Notes under the pieces: generated by a model
Told to the model about the DNA's origin: nothing
The model's database searches: none
Seen by the model: only the letters and a program-made list of their open reading frames with translations
From: Hyperoodon ampullatus
Taxonomy: Eukaryota; Chordata; Mammalia; Artiodactyla; Ziphiidae
Reading direction: 5' to 3'
NCBI GenBank assembly: GCA_949752795.1
Contig: OX457058.1
Coordinates: 170,068,223 to 170,132,222, forward strand
Length of the DNA stretch: 64,000 nt
Translations under genes and position numbers: made by a program
Part shown: piece by piece, positions 1 to 12,499 of the stretch
Layout of the letters: the number at the start of each line of letters is the position of its first letter
Numbering within the stretch: position 1 is the first letter of the stretch

Positions 1-484
1 GTCCTATAATTACCAATTAAGTTTATCTGGTCTAATGTATCATTTAAGGCTTGTGTTTCCTTATTAATTTTCTGTCTGGATGATCTGTCCATTGGTATAA
101 ATGGGGTGTTAATGTCCCCCCACTATTATTGTGTTACTGTCAATTTCCTCTTTTATGGCTGTTAGCATTTGCCTTATGTATTGAGGTGCTCCTATGTTGG
201 GTGCATAAATATTTACAATTGTTATATCTTCTTCTTGGAGTGATCCCTTGATCATTATGTAGTGTCCTTCCTTGCTCTTGTAACATTCTTTATTTTAAAG
301 TCGATTTTGTCTGATATGAATATTGCTACTCCAGCTTTCTGTTGATTTCCATTTGCATGGAACTTTTTCCATCCCCTCACTTTCAGTCTGTATGTGTCCG
401 TAGGTCTGAAGTGGGTCTCTTGTAGACAACATATATATGGGTTGTGTTCTGACTTAATTTTCATTTTATAGTCATACATCTTTA
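1..484 (-). mobile_element. L1 fragment, ORF2 endonuclease region, cut by window edge
   Basis: Minus-strand translation of 479-255 gives CCLQETHFRPTDTYRLKVRG and GVAIFISDKIDFK, characteristic of the L1 ORF2 endonuclease. The rest to position 1 continues ORF2 with stops, so it is a dead copy. It ends in unique sequence near 484. Confidence 0.85.
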
Positions 485-1518
485 TGTGAAATGTTTACAT
501 TATTAAATAAAATCAGGATTAATTTTTAGGTTTTTATAGGTCAGTAATTTCTAAGTTATCTTCTATAAAGATTTCATGTTAAAAAAAAAAAAAAGCAGTC
601 TACAAATTTGCATACAAAATAGGTATCCTGGAATTCTAGGAAGACTACTGCCCTGATGCTTCATAACAACATCATGGAATCCGTGTATTGTTTATGCTAT
701 ATCACCTATGCCACAGAACTTCTAAATGGGTATGAACATGCCCCATTTACTAAATGGATGTGGACATCCGTTTGCTGCTAGTGTTGTTTCTGTCCATAAA
801 GAAGCCACTGGCCTGTTTATGTGGTAAAGTGGTGACAACAGAGTTCTCCTGGTGGTAGATGAATGTGTAGTCTCCCTTTTGGCCCAGAACACAAAATTAT
901 AAACAGTTAAGATTAGGGGAGAATCAGCATAAATTAAATAACCATGAATTTTATATATCTTATACACATATAGTATATAACAGCTGTATATCAAGCAGCA
1001 AGCAAAGTAATTTTAAGGGAACATAAATGTCTTCAAAACTATTTATCAAAAAAAAATAACATGTTACGGGAAAAATGTTTTTCTTTTATTATTTTTATCT
1101 TTTTATAAAAGATTGAATAAAAAGCTTATTCTAGATTTTCAGCTATGTTTTTGGACATTATTGGTAGATCCTTCTAAAGTTCCTAGCCAATAGGGTGATC
1201 TCAAGATGGACAAAAGAGATTAGAACTAAAGTTATTTCCAGGAAAATTTTATCCACATTACCTGTTATGGCTGAGCATCAATAGAAAACCTGTTATTTTG
1301 ATGTAGCAGAAGTTTAAGGAGATGATTTTAAGTTAAAGACAAAGTAATTATTGTGAGGCATGGAATGTAAAAAATAAATGAGAAATAGAAATAGCAAGCA
1401 TGTTTCATAAGAAGTAGAGGAAAGCATTTAAAAAAAGATTAGGAAAGACCTAGTGCTAGATGACTGGGATTGAAAGAAGCATATTCTTGTATTTTAACTA
1501 AATCATGTTCTTTTCTAG
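485..1518. other. PPP4R4 intron, AT-rich, no feature recognised
   Basis: Intronic to PPP4R4. AT-rich with a short poly-A near 580-595; no exon, RNA gene or clear repeat recognised. It ends at the acceptor of the PPP4R4 exon at 1519. Confidence 0.5.
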
Positions 1519-1589
1519 TAAAAGTTCTACAGCAGCATATACACCTTCTGTCTCAGGGTTAACAAAGACTTCTGTGATTTCACTAACTG
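1519..1589 (+). CDS. PPP4R4: PPP4R4 coding exon (antepenultimate overall, first in window)
   Basis: The acceptor TTTTCTAG ends at 1518 and the donor GTAAGT starts at 1590. The 71-base exon begins with the last base of a split codon, then 23 codons (from KSSTAAYTPSV to TKTSVISLT), then one base of an Asp codon. Every fourth or so residue is Ser or Thr, typical of a flexible tail. Confidence 0.82.
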
Positions 1590-4500
1590 GTAAGTAGAAA
1601 TTTGAGCTCTTCAAAAAATTGTTAAACTTAATAAAATATGATTTTCCTTAAATGACCCATTTCTTTATTTCTAGATACAGCTTCCCTAAATTTATATCTT
1701 TATCAAAAAGCAAAGAAATTAAACATTTCCCTAGCAATTAAGAAGATGCTTAACAATACTATTTTGTTTTCACTGTGTCAAGAGTCAGAGTTCAATATTT
1801 GCAAAAGAGGAAAAGGACAAAATAAGATAGGTTTTACCATGGTCTGAGGACCTAATGAGGCATAGACTAAAAGTTTTTGCAATAATTTTTAAGGAAGTGA
1901 AAAACAGCAGGGCTTCACTGTGGATCATATGCTGCTAAACAGTTACAATATTATGTATTTGAAAGTTTATACCAGGGGTAAAGGGCCACATGATAAATAT
2001 TTTGGGCTCTGTTGGCCAATTGGTTTCTGTCACAATTACTCAACTCTGGCGTGACACAGTAAAAGCAGCCATAGACAACACATAGCAAGTAGGTATGGCC
2101 TTTATTGGACACAATATTGTTGTGTCTCAGGGAACAGGGAGGCCTGAGGAGGCGAGAGATGGGGGAATGGCCAGTAAGTGGAGCAATCAGAACAGATACA
2201 ACATAAATCGATTAAGTTTGCCGTCTTTTTTTTTTTTTTTTTTGAGAAGTGTTCTTTTTTTTTTTTAAGGGAACTTTATTTTAATTAATTAATTTACTTA
2301 TTTATGGCTGCATTGGGTCTTCCTTGCTGTGTGGGCTTTCTTTAGTTGCGGTGAGCAGGGGCTACTCTTTGTTGCAGTGCGCAGGCTTACTGTGGTGGCT
2401 TCTCTTGTTGCGGAGCATGGGCTCTAGGCACGCGGGCTTCAGTAGTTGTGGCACATGGGCTTCAGTAGTTGTGACATGCGGGCTTCAGTAGTTGTGGCTC
2501 ACAGGCTCTAGAGCACAGGCTCAGTAGCTGTGGTGCACGGGCTTAGCTGCTCCGCGGCATGTGGGACCTTCCTGGACCAGGGCTCGAACCTGTGTCCCCT
2601 GCATTGGCAGGCAGATTCTTAACCACTGCACCACCAGGGGAGCCCAAGTTTGCCGTCTTATGTGAGTGTGGTTCATGGTGCCCCAAGACAATTGCAATAG
2701 TAACATCAAAGATCATGATCACAGACCACCATAAATATAATAATAATGAAACAGTTGGAAATATTGTAAGAATTATCAAAATCTGACACGAAGACAAGAA
2801 GCGAGCAAATGCTGTTGGAAAAATGGTGCTGTTAGACTTGCTGGGCGCAGTGTTGCCACAAACCTTCAATTTATAAAAAACGCATTTTCTTTTCTATCTG
2901 CAGTAAAGTGAAGAGCAATAAAACAAGGTAGGCTTGTACATGATATTGCAGATTCTAAAACTTAACATCCAAAGCCTTAAATAAAAGCATGTCTCTCATA
3001 GGAGTAAATTATTTATTAAAATATTTGAAAAGTATTCTATCTTAAAATTTCGGTATTATTTTGGGGAGAGAGAATAGGTTGAATGAAATATCTCCTAGGT
3101 TTCTTGATTAGAAAAATGTGCTTATTACTTATTATTTATTACTTAATGAATTACAGACTGAGGGAAAAGTCACTATACAATTACATATCTGATCTACAAA
3201 GAGAAAATGGGAGCAAAATGTCTCTTAACAAATGTATTAAGTGTTCACAGAGAGAAGAGATTTTATTTACTTTTGAGGCTTAAGATGGGCTTCAGGATGA
3301 TTATCATTTGAGGTGAACCTTAAGGTATGCTAGGATTTTGACAGGGCCGAGATAGGTATGGAATACTGTTCCATGCAGAGGACCTGTCAGAAGCAAAAAC
3401 TGACTGTTGTGTCTTCAGGGAGCAACAGCAGGCTGTTTGGCTGGAGCACGGAGAGGGTGTAGTGGGAGTAGTGTTAAATAAAATAAAGGTAAGGTCAAGT
3501 GTAGAGCGGAAGATCTAATTGATGCTTTTTACTTAAGGTGAATCCATCAGTCATCAATTGCAGCGTTCCAAAGCTATGTGGGCACCACAGACTGGGGGAA
3601 ATGTAAAGGGAATTCTAGTAAGGATTCAGGGAAACACATTGCAATGTATCCATTTTTGGTGGGTATGAAAATTAGTGGAACCCTTTGGAACAGTTTGGTC
3701 AAGTTCATCAAGAATCCTAGTTTTAAAAAATAGTCTATGCCTCAAAACAACCCCATTTCTGGGGCTTCCCTGGTGGCGCAGTGGTTGAAAGTCTGCCTGC
3801 TGGTGCAGGGGACACGGGTTTGTGCCCCAGTCCAGGAGGATCCCACATGCCACAGAGCGGCTGGGCCCGTGAGCCATGCCGCTGAGCCTGCGCGTCCGGA
3901 GCCTGTGCTCCGCAACGGGAGAGGCCACAACAGTGAGAGGCCCGCGTACCGCAAAAAAAAAAAAAAAAAAAGAAAAAAAGAAAAAAATCCCATTTCTAGT
4001 GATCTGTCATGAAGTATAAATAAAACACATATAACGAGAAAAAATTCGTCACAGTGTTCCTCCTTGACATGATGTGATGAAGATGCTACTTTACCTCTTC
4101 TCATCCTCCCTCAAACCCGGAACCCTAGTCTAATTGTGAGAAAAGCATCAGACAAATTCCAGTAGAGGCACATCCTACAAAATATTTGACCAGTACCCCT
4201 AAAAACTGTTAAGGTCATCAAAAGCAAGGAAAGGCTAAGACACTGTCCCAGCCAAGGAGAGCCTAAGGAGACCTGACAAGTAAGTGTACTGTGGTGCCCT
4301 GGATGGGATCCTGAGACAGAAACAGACATTGGGTGAGACTGACAGAATCCAAACACACTGTGGAGTTTTGTTAATAATGATGTGTCACCACTGGCTCACT
4401 AATTGTACCAAGTATAGTATGTAAATGTAAGGTGTTAATAATAGGGGAACTAGGTGAAAGGGGTAGGTGGGAATTCTTTATACTCTCTTCTCAATTTTTC

Positions 4501-7500
4501 TATAAATCTAATACTTCAAAAAATTGTCTATTTAAAGATAACATTTAAAATAACTTCAAAGACTTTAAATGCTTAGGGATAAATTTAACAAAATGTGTGC
4601 TAAATGCACACTCAGAACTTCCAAAATGTTGCTGAAAGAAATTAAACAAGACATAAATAAATGTCAGTTCATTTTAAATTGAGCCAGAGATTCAGTGCAA
4701 TCCTGATAAAAATTTTGACAGTCTTTTTGAAATTTACTGTGTATTCAAATTCATAGAACTGAGTATTTTGAAAAAAAATAAAGTTAAAGAATGTCAATTA
4801 CCTGATTTCATCATTTACTACTAAAGCTTCAGTACTCAAGACTGTGTGCCCTGCCCTGACATACATAGTCAGCTGAGTTGCAACAAAGGTGATGTGATTG
4901 TATTTTTTAAAATGATACTAGAACAATTGGATATCCGTAAAAAACCCAAAGAACTGAACCTTAATTCTTATCATTCTTATCTCACAACTGTACACAAAAT
5001 TAACTCAAAAAGTATTCTAAATTTAAGCATAAAAGCTAAAACTCTGACATTTCTGAAGAAAATATAGAAGGGAGTCTGTGATTTTGGAATTGACAAAAGT
5101 TTTTCCAAACCATAAAGAAAAGAATTAACATATTGGACTTCATAAAAATTTAAAGTTTTAGCACTTTGAAATAGAGCATTAAAAAAATAAAAGGCAGGAC
5201 ACAGATTGGGGGAAAATATTCATGTTACATACACCTGACAAAGGACTTGTATCCAGAATATACAAAGATCTTTTTTTTAAGTTGAAGTATAGTTGATTTA
5301 CAATATTGTGTTAGTTTCAGGTGCACAGCACAGCGATTCAGTTATACATATATTCTTCCTCAGGTCCTCTTTCCTTATAGGTTATTACAAAATACTGAGC
5401 GTAGTTCCCTATGCTATACAGTAGTTCCTTGTTGGTCATCTATTTTATTATTTACATAGCAGGGTGTATATGTTAATCCTAAGCTCCTAATTTATCCCTC
5501 CCCCCCTTTTCCCGCCTTTCCCCTTTGGTAACCATAAGTTAGTTTTCTATGTCTGCAAGTCTCTTTCTACTTTGGAAATAAGTTCATTTGTATCTTTTTT
5601 TTTTTTTTTTAGATTCCACATATAAGCAGTATCATATGATATTTATCTTTCTCTGTCTGGCTTACTTCACTTATTATGATAATCTCTAGGCCATCCATGT
5701 TGCTGCGAATGGCATTATTTTATTCTTTTTTTATGGCTGAGTAATATTCTATATTCTACCACATCTTTATCCATTCCTCTGTTTTTTTGTTTTTTTTTTT
5801 GCTGTACGCGGGCCTCTCACTGCTGTGGCCTCTCCCATTGCGGAACACAGGCTCCAGATGCGCAGGCTCAGCGGCCATGGCTCACGGGCCCAGCCGCTCC
5901 GCAGCATGTGGGATCTTCCTGGACCGGGGCACGAACCTGTGTCCCCTGCATCGGCAGGCGGTCTCCCAACCACTGCGCCACCAGGGAAGCCCTATCCATT
6001 CCTCTGTTGATGGACATTTAGGTTGCTTCCATGTCTTGGCTATTGTAAATAGTGCTGCAATGAACATTGGGGTGCCTATATCTTTTCGAATTATGGTTTT
6101 CTCTGGATATATGCCCAGGAGTGGGATTGCAGGATCATATGGTAGTTCTATTTTTAGTTTTAAGAATATACAAAGATCTTTAAAACAAATCAGGCAACTG
6201 ATTTTAAAATGGGAAAAAAGTTGAACACGCACTTCATGAAAGAAGATACACAAATAAGTAAGTAAAAAGATGCTTAAGATCAGTAACCATAAGAAATGCA
6301 AATTAAAGCAATGAGTAACCCCACACACACACACACACAAGGAGATACCACTTCACACCCACTAGAATGACTAAAAAGGCTCACAAAATCAAGTGTGTGT
6401 GAGGATGTGGAGTAACTTTCCAGGACTCTCATATGTTGCTGTTGGAAATGCAAAATGGTATAATCACTTTGGACAGCAGTTTGGCAGTTTCTTATGAAGT
6501 TAAATATACACTTACTCTGTGATTCAGCAGTTCCATTCCAAGACTTTTACTGAAGAGAAATTAAAACATATGTCCATACACAGACTTGCACACAATTGTC
6601 CATAGCAGCTCTATTTGTAATAGATTACAAAGTTTTTGGAAAAAAATCATAATGTCTGTCAATAGGAGAATGGATAGACAAATTTTGGCACGTCTGTGCA
6701 GTTGGAATACCAGTCAGCAATAAAAAGGATGGAGTATTGGTGTAGATGAATCGCAGCATAATTATGCTGCATGAAAGAAGGCAGACAAAAAAAGCATACA
6801 TACTGTATGATTCCATTTATACAATATTCTATAAAATGCAAACTAACCTGTAGTGACAGGAGGCAGGTCCGTGGTTGCCTGGAGTGGGGGGAGGGGGGTG
6901 GAGGGAGGGATGGCAAGGAGGCAGAACAAACATCCAGTGATGGGTGTGTTCACTCTTGATTGTGGTGATGGCTTCATGGGTGTATACAAATGTCAAAACC
7001 TTAAATTTGTTCAATGTATTGTATATAAATTATACCTTAATAAAGTTGACTTGAAGGGAAACAAAGTCCGTTATCATTAACCATCTCTAAGGTTCACATC
7101 TCTCTAAGTATATTCCACCTGGCTGACCGTACACGTGTTACTTTCAGATGATTCATTCCGGACTCGTAATGCCAGTAGTGCTCCCAGTTCCTTTTCTTCT
7201 AATACTCCCCTGCCCAGCACCTCCCGAGGGACAGGTAACTCAGGTGATCCCAAGAGCAGTGGAAGTAAAGATACACAACCACGGAAGGCTACCTTGTAAG
7301 TAACCCAGTGATGTACTGCTAAGTGTTTTATTCTGTTCTTTTTCTCAGTGTACTTTCCTTCCCACTTAAATACTTTCCAAAGAATAAAAGATGTCTGTAA
7401 TGAGGCACTGTCATCAATTAAAAGGGATTATTATTATCACTGTTACGTCAGATACTTTATATAAGATAATTTATATGTGGCAAAGACATTGTAACCTTAG

Positions 7501-9984
7501 GAAGTTGACAGGAAACTTTCAATGGTTCCCACTAATATCTGAGATCTGTTTATTTTTCTACGAAATATTTGCATTCAGGAAATTTAGCTCTGAGAAGACA
7601 CTGAGTGTAATTGCATTCCTTTAAACAACTAGCTTAAGTACACAGCATTTAATCACCCAGTGCTCAGAGGGATGGGTGTAACTGATGCCACTTAAGAAAT
7701 ATTACTGCAGTATATAATCCAGAGTTGTGGGTCCAATAAGCTAGAGATTCTATAGACAACATTTGTTCCTTAAAGTTATAAAGGTCATAAAGGGCCTCTA
7801 TTCTCCTTTTCCCCTTGTGGTTCCTTTTTATGCACCGTTTGTATCTTGTTTGAATTGTCGAAGCCTTTGTTTCTTTTAGGTTAAACATTTAAGAGGGTAG
7901 TGCCAAAAAAAATCTCCATAAGGAGAGGTCATATCCAGGTAGAAGTGATTCATCCAAAATACCCAAACTGGGCTTCCCTGGTGGCGCAGTGGTTGAGAGT
8001 CCGCCTGCTGGTGCAGGGGACACGGGTTCATGCCCCGGTCCGGGAAGATCCCACATGCCGCGGAGCGGCTGGGCCCGTGAGCCACGGCCGCTGAGGTCCG
8101 GAGCCTGTGCTCCTCAACGGGAGAGGCCACAACAGTGAGAGGCCTGCATACCGCGAAAAAAAAAAAAAATACCCAAACTATAGTTGCACGTTTCCTCTTT
8201 CATATGGGACACGTGAATCTTCTGATTAGAAGAGAATTTAAACAAGATTCAGCCTTTCTTTTAAACAGATTTCACTTAATTCATGAATATTTTCTAATAA
8301 AGTTTCTGATCTGCATCTTTTTGCAGAAACTCCACACTCAAGTCCCATTTAGGAACTGAACTGTATTATAATTTGTTCAAAAATTTTAATTGGTCATTGG
8401 TGTATACAAATATAGATGTATTCAAAATTCATTCAAAACTTAGAAATACATTTATTGAATAGAGCTCAAGGAAAGAGTAGGACTACATAATAGAAAAAAG
8501 TAATAGTAAATAGAAAAAATAATATTGATAGTACAGGTTAGTAGTATTAATACAGAAGATACTTTTATTTACAGAGAATCTCTTAGCCATACAATTATTG
8601 CTCTAATGATTATACTGTGGGAGTTCCATTTAAAGTCTCAAAATAGAGGCAGGACAGGATAATGGTCTATGGAGAGCACGGAGCTGGAGCCTCATGCCCT
8701 GGTTCCTGTGGCAGTTCCGGCGAGCACTCTGGTTCTTGGTGTGCCCGCGAAATGACAGGGCAAGGCTCACAGTTCATCCTCTGAGGCGCCTTCCATTCCG
8801 GCATCCTGAAATCCTTCCTCTTGATCACCCTTGACCCTCTTCCTGTCAAAAGATTGCCCTGGAATTCTTCTATTGAAGAACACATTTAATAACATCAGAA
8901 GGCAATTCATTCTCTTTTCAACTTATCTTTCTAAATGCAATAGGCATTGTTCAGTAAGTAAAGACCATTGAAGCCTAATGTATTTATACTAGCTCTCCTT
9001 TATTTCAGATTACTATCTTTATCTGTTTTTTCGTTGTTGAGCATGTTTTTCCTTTTTATCGACTGAATTTTCTCTTGCTCAATATTTATAATACAAAATT
9101 ATATAAATAATCCTATAATCAGTTATATCTATAATTGATTGTTTTAAAAAATGAATCTAGAAACAAACACTCTGCTAACAAGTCACATGAAGTTTGTTTC
9201 TTCTTTTCTGAATATTCTGAAGAAGGAGGAATATTTGTATCACAGCTGCTTTATTAATGTGTAACTGAATCTGCAAGTCCACAACTCTCTCTCCATGTTA
9301 CGTGGTTCTAATTTGGACTTTCTCATGAATGCACACTGCCACATAACTGAAATAGTGATTGATATCTACATTGGTCATGTTTCTGTGGAGCATTATCCAC
9401 CATTCAGTGCCATCCCATATCCAAATGAAAATCTATCGTTTTTTTCTTAAAATAAACCTGTGAAGTGATTTCAGAAACTATTAATTATCTCAGTTTTTGC
9501 TGCTCAAAAAAATTCTATGCAATACATTCTCCAGCTTTACAGTATCATGGAGTTGACACATGTGGTATTTAGGAATATCAGTGTCTTAAAGGAAGTACGG
9601 AATGCATCATATCTTAGGTCTTTCAAGGCCAGACAATTGATATATTTTTAGGCTGTGTTAATTTCTGTTATGGTTATAGAAAGTGAAAAACGTAGGAAAA
9701 GTATGAATTGAATTGAATGCTATGTTAGATGCACATAGGATTTAGTAGTTAAAGGTTATTCCAAGTGATCTTTAATATGTAATTCACAGTTCTCATATAT
9801 TAGGTTTATTCAAAGTAGATTATATCTATTTCTTTACTTTGTAAGCATTATATGGATAACATTTTTCATGTTTTGTTTTCTTTTTTTTCTTTCCTTCTCC
9901 TTCTTCTCTCTCTCCTCTCTCTTTCATTCTTCTCTCTTTCTTTCCTCCTTTTGACAAAGAAAATCCAGAAAATCCAATCCTTAG
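1519..9984 (+). CDS. PPP4R4: PPP4R4 C-terminal coding exons (gene partial, 5' part outside window)
   Basis: Three + strand exons with AG/GT boundaries join in frame: 1519-1589, 7148-7295 and 9960-9984 (TAG at 9982-9984). They encode about 80 residues of a Ser/Thr-rich, probably disordered tail, including AAYTPSVSGLTKTSV, a DDSFRTRNASSAPSS stretch and the basic end QPRKATLKSRKSNP. I recognise this as the C-terminus of PPP4R4, a cytoplasmic regulatory subunit of protein phosphatase 4 whose N-terminal HEAT repeats lie outside the window. Both splice junctions split codons (ACT-G|AT for Asp, TT|A for Leu), which supports the joins. PPP4R4 is the known neighbour of SERPINA10 in mammals, and the two genes converge here. 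No break is visible. The identification rests on recalled sequence and synteny. Confidence 0.85.
1971..2110 (+). mobile_element. hAT-Charlie (MER1-group) DNA transposon remnant
   Basis: The series ACCAGGGGTAAAGGGCCA, AAATATTTTGGGCTCTGTTG, GGTTTCTGTCACAA and AAAGCAGCCATAGACAA matches the ancient mammalian hAT-type repeat that begins CAGGGGT...AAAGGGCCA. Degraded, non-coding. Confidence 0.65.
2228..2645 (-). mobile_element. CHR-1-type long tRNA-derived SINE
   Basis: Reverse-oriented SINE: poly-T at left, GCTGCATTGGGTCTTCCTTGC tail part, repeated TTCAGTAGTTGTGG blocks, and tRNA-like head ending CACCACCAGGGGAGCCC. Flanked by a perfect 14-bp target duplication AAGTTTGCCGTCTT (2214-2227 and 2646-2659). 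Confidence 0.9.
3761..3988 (+). mobile_element. CHR-2-type short SINE
   Basis: GGGGCTTCCCTGGTGGCGCA head, CGGCTGGGCCCGTGAGCC middle and GAGGCCCGCGTACCGC end, then A-rich tail. Target duplication CCCATTTCT at 3752-3760 and 3989-3997. An apparent ORF across it is not a gene. Confidence 0.93.
3989..4540 (+). mobile_element. Old L1 3' end (L1M type)
   Basis: Plus-strand L1 3' UTR sequence: TGGAGTTTTGTTAATAATG, GTAAATGTAAGGTGTTAATA, TAGGGGAACTAGGTGAAAGG and TTTTTCTATAAATCTAATAC. It begins before the SINE at 3761-3988, which is inserted in or next to it. Confidence 0.6.
5273..6162 (-). mobile_element. Young 5'-truncated L1 inserted in an older L1
   Basis: Minus-strand L1 3' UTR starting at the T-run (TTGAAGTATAGTTGATTTAC) and running into the ORF2 end. 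Perfect 18-bp target duplication AGAATATACAAAGATCTT at 5255-5272 and 6163-6180 defines both ends. It itself contains a CHR-2 SINE. Confidence 0.9.
5784..5992 (-). mobile_element. CHR-2-type SINE nested in young L1
   Basis: Reverse short SINE (GCTGTACGCGGGCCTCTCAC to CCACCAGGGAAGCC). Target duplication TATCCATTCCTCTGTT at 5768-5783 and 5993-6008, all within L1 ORF2 sequence. Confidence 0.93.
7148..7295 (+). CDS. PPP4R4: PPP4R4 penultimate coding exon
   Basis: The acceptor ends CTTTCAG at 7147 and the donor GTAAGT starts at 7296. The exon is 148 bases, giving 48 whole codons plus split codons at both ends. It encodes the Ser/Thr/Pro-rich segment starting DDSFRTRNASS and ending QPRKATL. The 5.6 kb intron before it is full of nested retrotransposons. 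Confidence 0.85.
7970..8168 (+). mobile_element. CHR-2-type SINE in last PPP4R4 intron
   Basis: GGGCTTCCCTGGTGGCGCAG to GAGGCCTGCATACCGCG plus A-tail. Target duplication ATACCCAAACT at 7959-7969 and 8169-8179. Confidence 0.93.
8180..9959. other. Last PPP4R4 intron, no gene seen
   Basis: AT-rich intron sequence. A GC-richer patch at 8640-8880 has a 72-codon minus-strand ORF without recognisable domains. A pyrimidine-rich run at 9876-9950 forms the acceptor tract of the last exon. Confidence 0.5.
9960..9984 (+). CDS. PPP4R4: PPP4R4 last coding exon (end of protein)
   Basis: A long pyrimidine tract (9876-9950) precedes TTGACAAAG, whose AG is used as the acceptor. The A at 9960 completes the Leu codon, followed by KSRKSNP and TAG at 9982-9984. 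Too short to find by ORF length; assigned because the frame and the basic C-terminus match PPP4R4. Confidence 0.8.
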
Positions 9985-11065
9985 ATCATCTGCTTGAAGG
10001 AGGCAAAACAAAGACAACTGGGATAATGTGATCGATGGACAAAAGCTAAAGCAATGGCTTGGGCTTTTTTTTTTTTTTTTTTTTTAAATGAATGGGAAAG
10101 AGAGAGATACATAATGGCAGCTGATGTTGTTAAACGTTCCATGTCTGAAATTATATTCCCTAGGAGGTATAATATATATTTCTTGAATAATAATGTGGTT
10201 ACAGAATTCCAATGTTATAGTGAAGTGTAATGAAAAACAACTTTAGGTATGTGCTTTAACTACTGCTACAAAAGAGATAAGTCTGCATTTATTTGTGCAG
10301 GAAACCATCATTTAATTGTTCTAGAGTTTAGCCTTTACAAATTGAAAGGTTCAAATCAACTGAAATTGCCCTGCCAAGATAATCACTTGGAGGGGGGCTT
10401 GGGAGTAAGAATGACACTGCATTTTCTCACAAATCTCCAAGCCCAGTTGAAGAGTCACACTGAAACAGGGTACAAACAGCTGTCCGAAATTATATCAGTC
10501 CTACGATTGTGGTGACAAGATGTTGTACCTGGACATTCTGAAATTAAAATTTGGCAATGAATATTCTACAAAGATTTCTGATAACTTTTAGCTACAACTA
10601 CCTTAAAAATAACAGGTTGATGATTTCCTTTATTTCCTAGAAGAATTTATTTTATAAATACTTTGTTTACATTTTAGATTGTATTTGTCCTTACTGAATT
10701 AAAAATGATGACTCTAGTTTGAATCAGCTGTTATTCCAAGCTATCATGCTTAAGCTATGTCAACAGCATATATTTGTACTAATGCTAATATTTCCATCAA
10801 CATTTGCCTGTGGAATATATTCAGTTCTTAATTTTAAAAATGTCAGTTCTTGAGATATACTGTATGAAGCTATTGTCAGCTTCTCTATTTCAAAATGCAA
10901 TCAGCATATAACTATATTGATATTAGAAAATATTTGTTTTTTTAAATATACTGATGTATGATAAAGATGATCTAATTTGTGAATGCATATGCGTGTGGTT
11001 ACTTTTTATAATGTGAAATAATGAATAATGAATTTACTCAAAATAAAACATAGGTTAATGAGATA
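9985..11065 (+). other. PPP4R4: Probable PPP4R4 3' UTR
   Basis: AT-rich, apparently repeat-poor sequence directly after the PPP4R4 stop codon, apart from a poly-T run at 10065-10084. The first good polyadenylation signal I see is AATAAA at 11042-11047; other AATAAA motifs occur further on (near 11595). The true 3' end is not determinable from sequence alone. Confidence 0.35.
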
Positions 11066-12454
11066 CCTGTGTTTGTGAAAAAAGTTTTAAATACTTTCCT
11101 GCAGTTTTTATTCTATAATTAAAGACAGTTCATTCTTAGGTAATGAAAAAGAAAAGCGCACGGACATCAACTATAAATTACCCAGGGGACAGCTACTCAT
11201 TGTGAGGCTTTCATGCTGTTTGTTTCCCCCTTTCCTTACATATGGCCTCTTTTTTGGCTATTTTTAGTGATTCTTAATATCTTTCACTTAAGGACAATCA
11301 GGTAAATGGAATTGTTCAACCATTCATTTTGTCAGTAATTAAAAATTGAGTAGGTATGAGAAGCTTGACAGTACTGGTTAATTCATGCATTCTTTGTGGA
11401 TTTCATTTAACTATTTTAGTGACGTCTCCTACTAACATCCCTAACGTGGAACTGAATACATTATGATCTAGGAGAGAGTATTGGGGGTATGTAATAGACC
11501 TCAGAACAGCGTCAGTTTTTCTAGTACTTTGATTCATAGTCCACATTGACTCTGTTACTTCAAAGAATGGAGAATTTCAGTTTATTTGTTCAAAAATAAA
11601 TTTAGCAGAGTTAGGAACTTCTTATTTTCCACCATGCATGCGGGAGAAGAGGAAAACAATTTGACAGAGAAAAGTCACTACTGCTTATAGAGCTCAGAAA
11701 TCTACAGAAGTCAGCTGTAGTCTTAGGCACGAAATTATCAATTAAGACAGTCAATCAACGTTATGTTTGGAGGTTTCCTTTTTTTTCCACAGAACATGAT
11801 AATTTCTAAAGTTGTTGAAATATTTGTTAAAACTATACTTCCAAGGACAGATATGTAAAAACAGTAAAAAACAAATTGGTGACAGTTATGAGTATCCACA
11901 TATATCTCGATTTACACTGGAAACAAGACTGATACTCTTATAAAAGTTCTTAGTTTGACAATTTATCAAATAGTTCCTTTAAACCAGTTGTGTGACAAGG
12001 AAAGATCTCCCTCCATCTGTAGCTGCAGAGAAATAGGGACATCTCTATCTGTTAATTATGGAAACCTGCACTTTTAAGGACATGTTCCAAAATTTCACTA
12101 ATTAGCATTATAAGCAAAAAATTTGACCTGTAGAGTCAACTTTACTGGCAGAAATGGAGAGGGCAAAAAAGGATTTTACTTAATAGAGAGGAGCATATAG
12201 AGCTTTTCTTCCATAACCTCATACACATTTAAAAGTCATTTCCATTACTTGATTTCCTGAGCTTTATAAAGACACCTTATTCTGGAGGAGTAAGTCCATT
12301 TTGCCTGCAGTTAGTGGACATACGTGAAATATTTGAATTGAAATGGAACAGTCTCTTTAGCTTGGCCCTAGTGGTTTTACAGCGAAGATAAAATGAATTC
12401 GATTAAGTCAGTAATCTGTTCTCAATTGTTATATAGCATGTGTGTGAGAGAGTG

Positions 12455-12458
<4 letters not shown>

Positions 12459-12497
<39 letters not shown>
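12459..12497. repeat. (TG)n microsatellite
   Basis: About 20 uninterrupted TG units, preceded by GTGTGTGAGAGAGTGAGAG. Likely length-polymorphic. Confidence 0.95.

Positions 12498-12499
<2 letters not shown>

Larger units (their letters stand above)
4541..7065 (+). mobile_element. Old L1 (ORF2 3' part plus 3' UTR), interrupted
   Basis: Plus-strand degraded L1: the ORF2 nucleotide sequence runs from about 4560, continues after the interruption (AAAATGGGAAAAAAGTTGAA, GGAGATACCACTTCACACCC), and ends in a 3' UTR near 7065 (CCTTAATAAAGTTGACTTG). Split by a younger L1 at 5273-6162. A (CA)n run sits at 6322-6340. Confidence 0.75.

Noticed and set aside
8667..8885. 72-codon minus-strand ORF in PPP4R4 intron
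   Set aside because: No recognised domain, no splice support; cannot be distinguished from chance.
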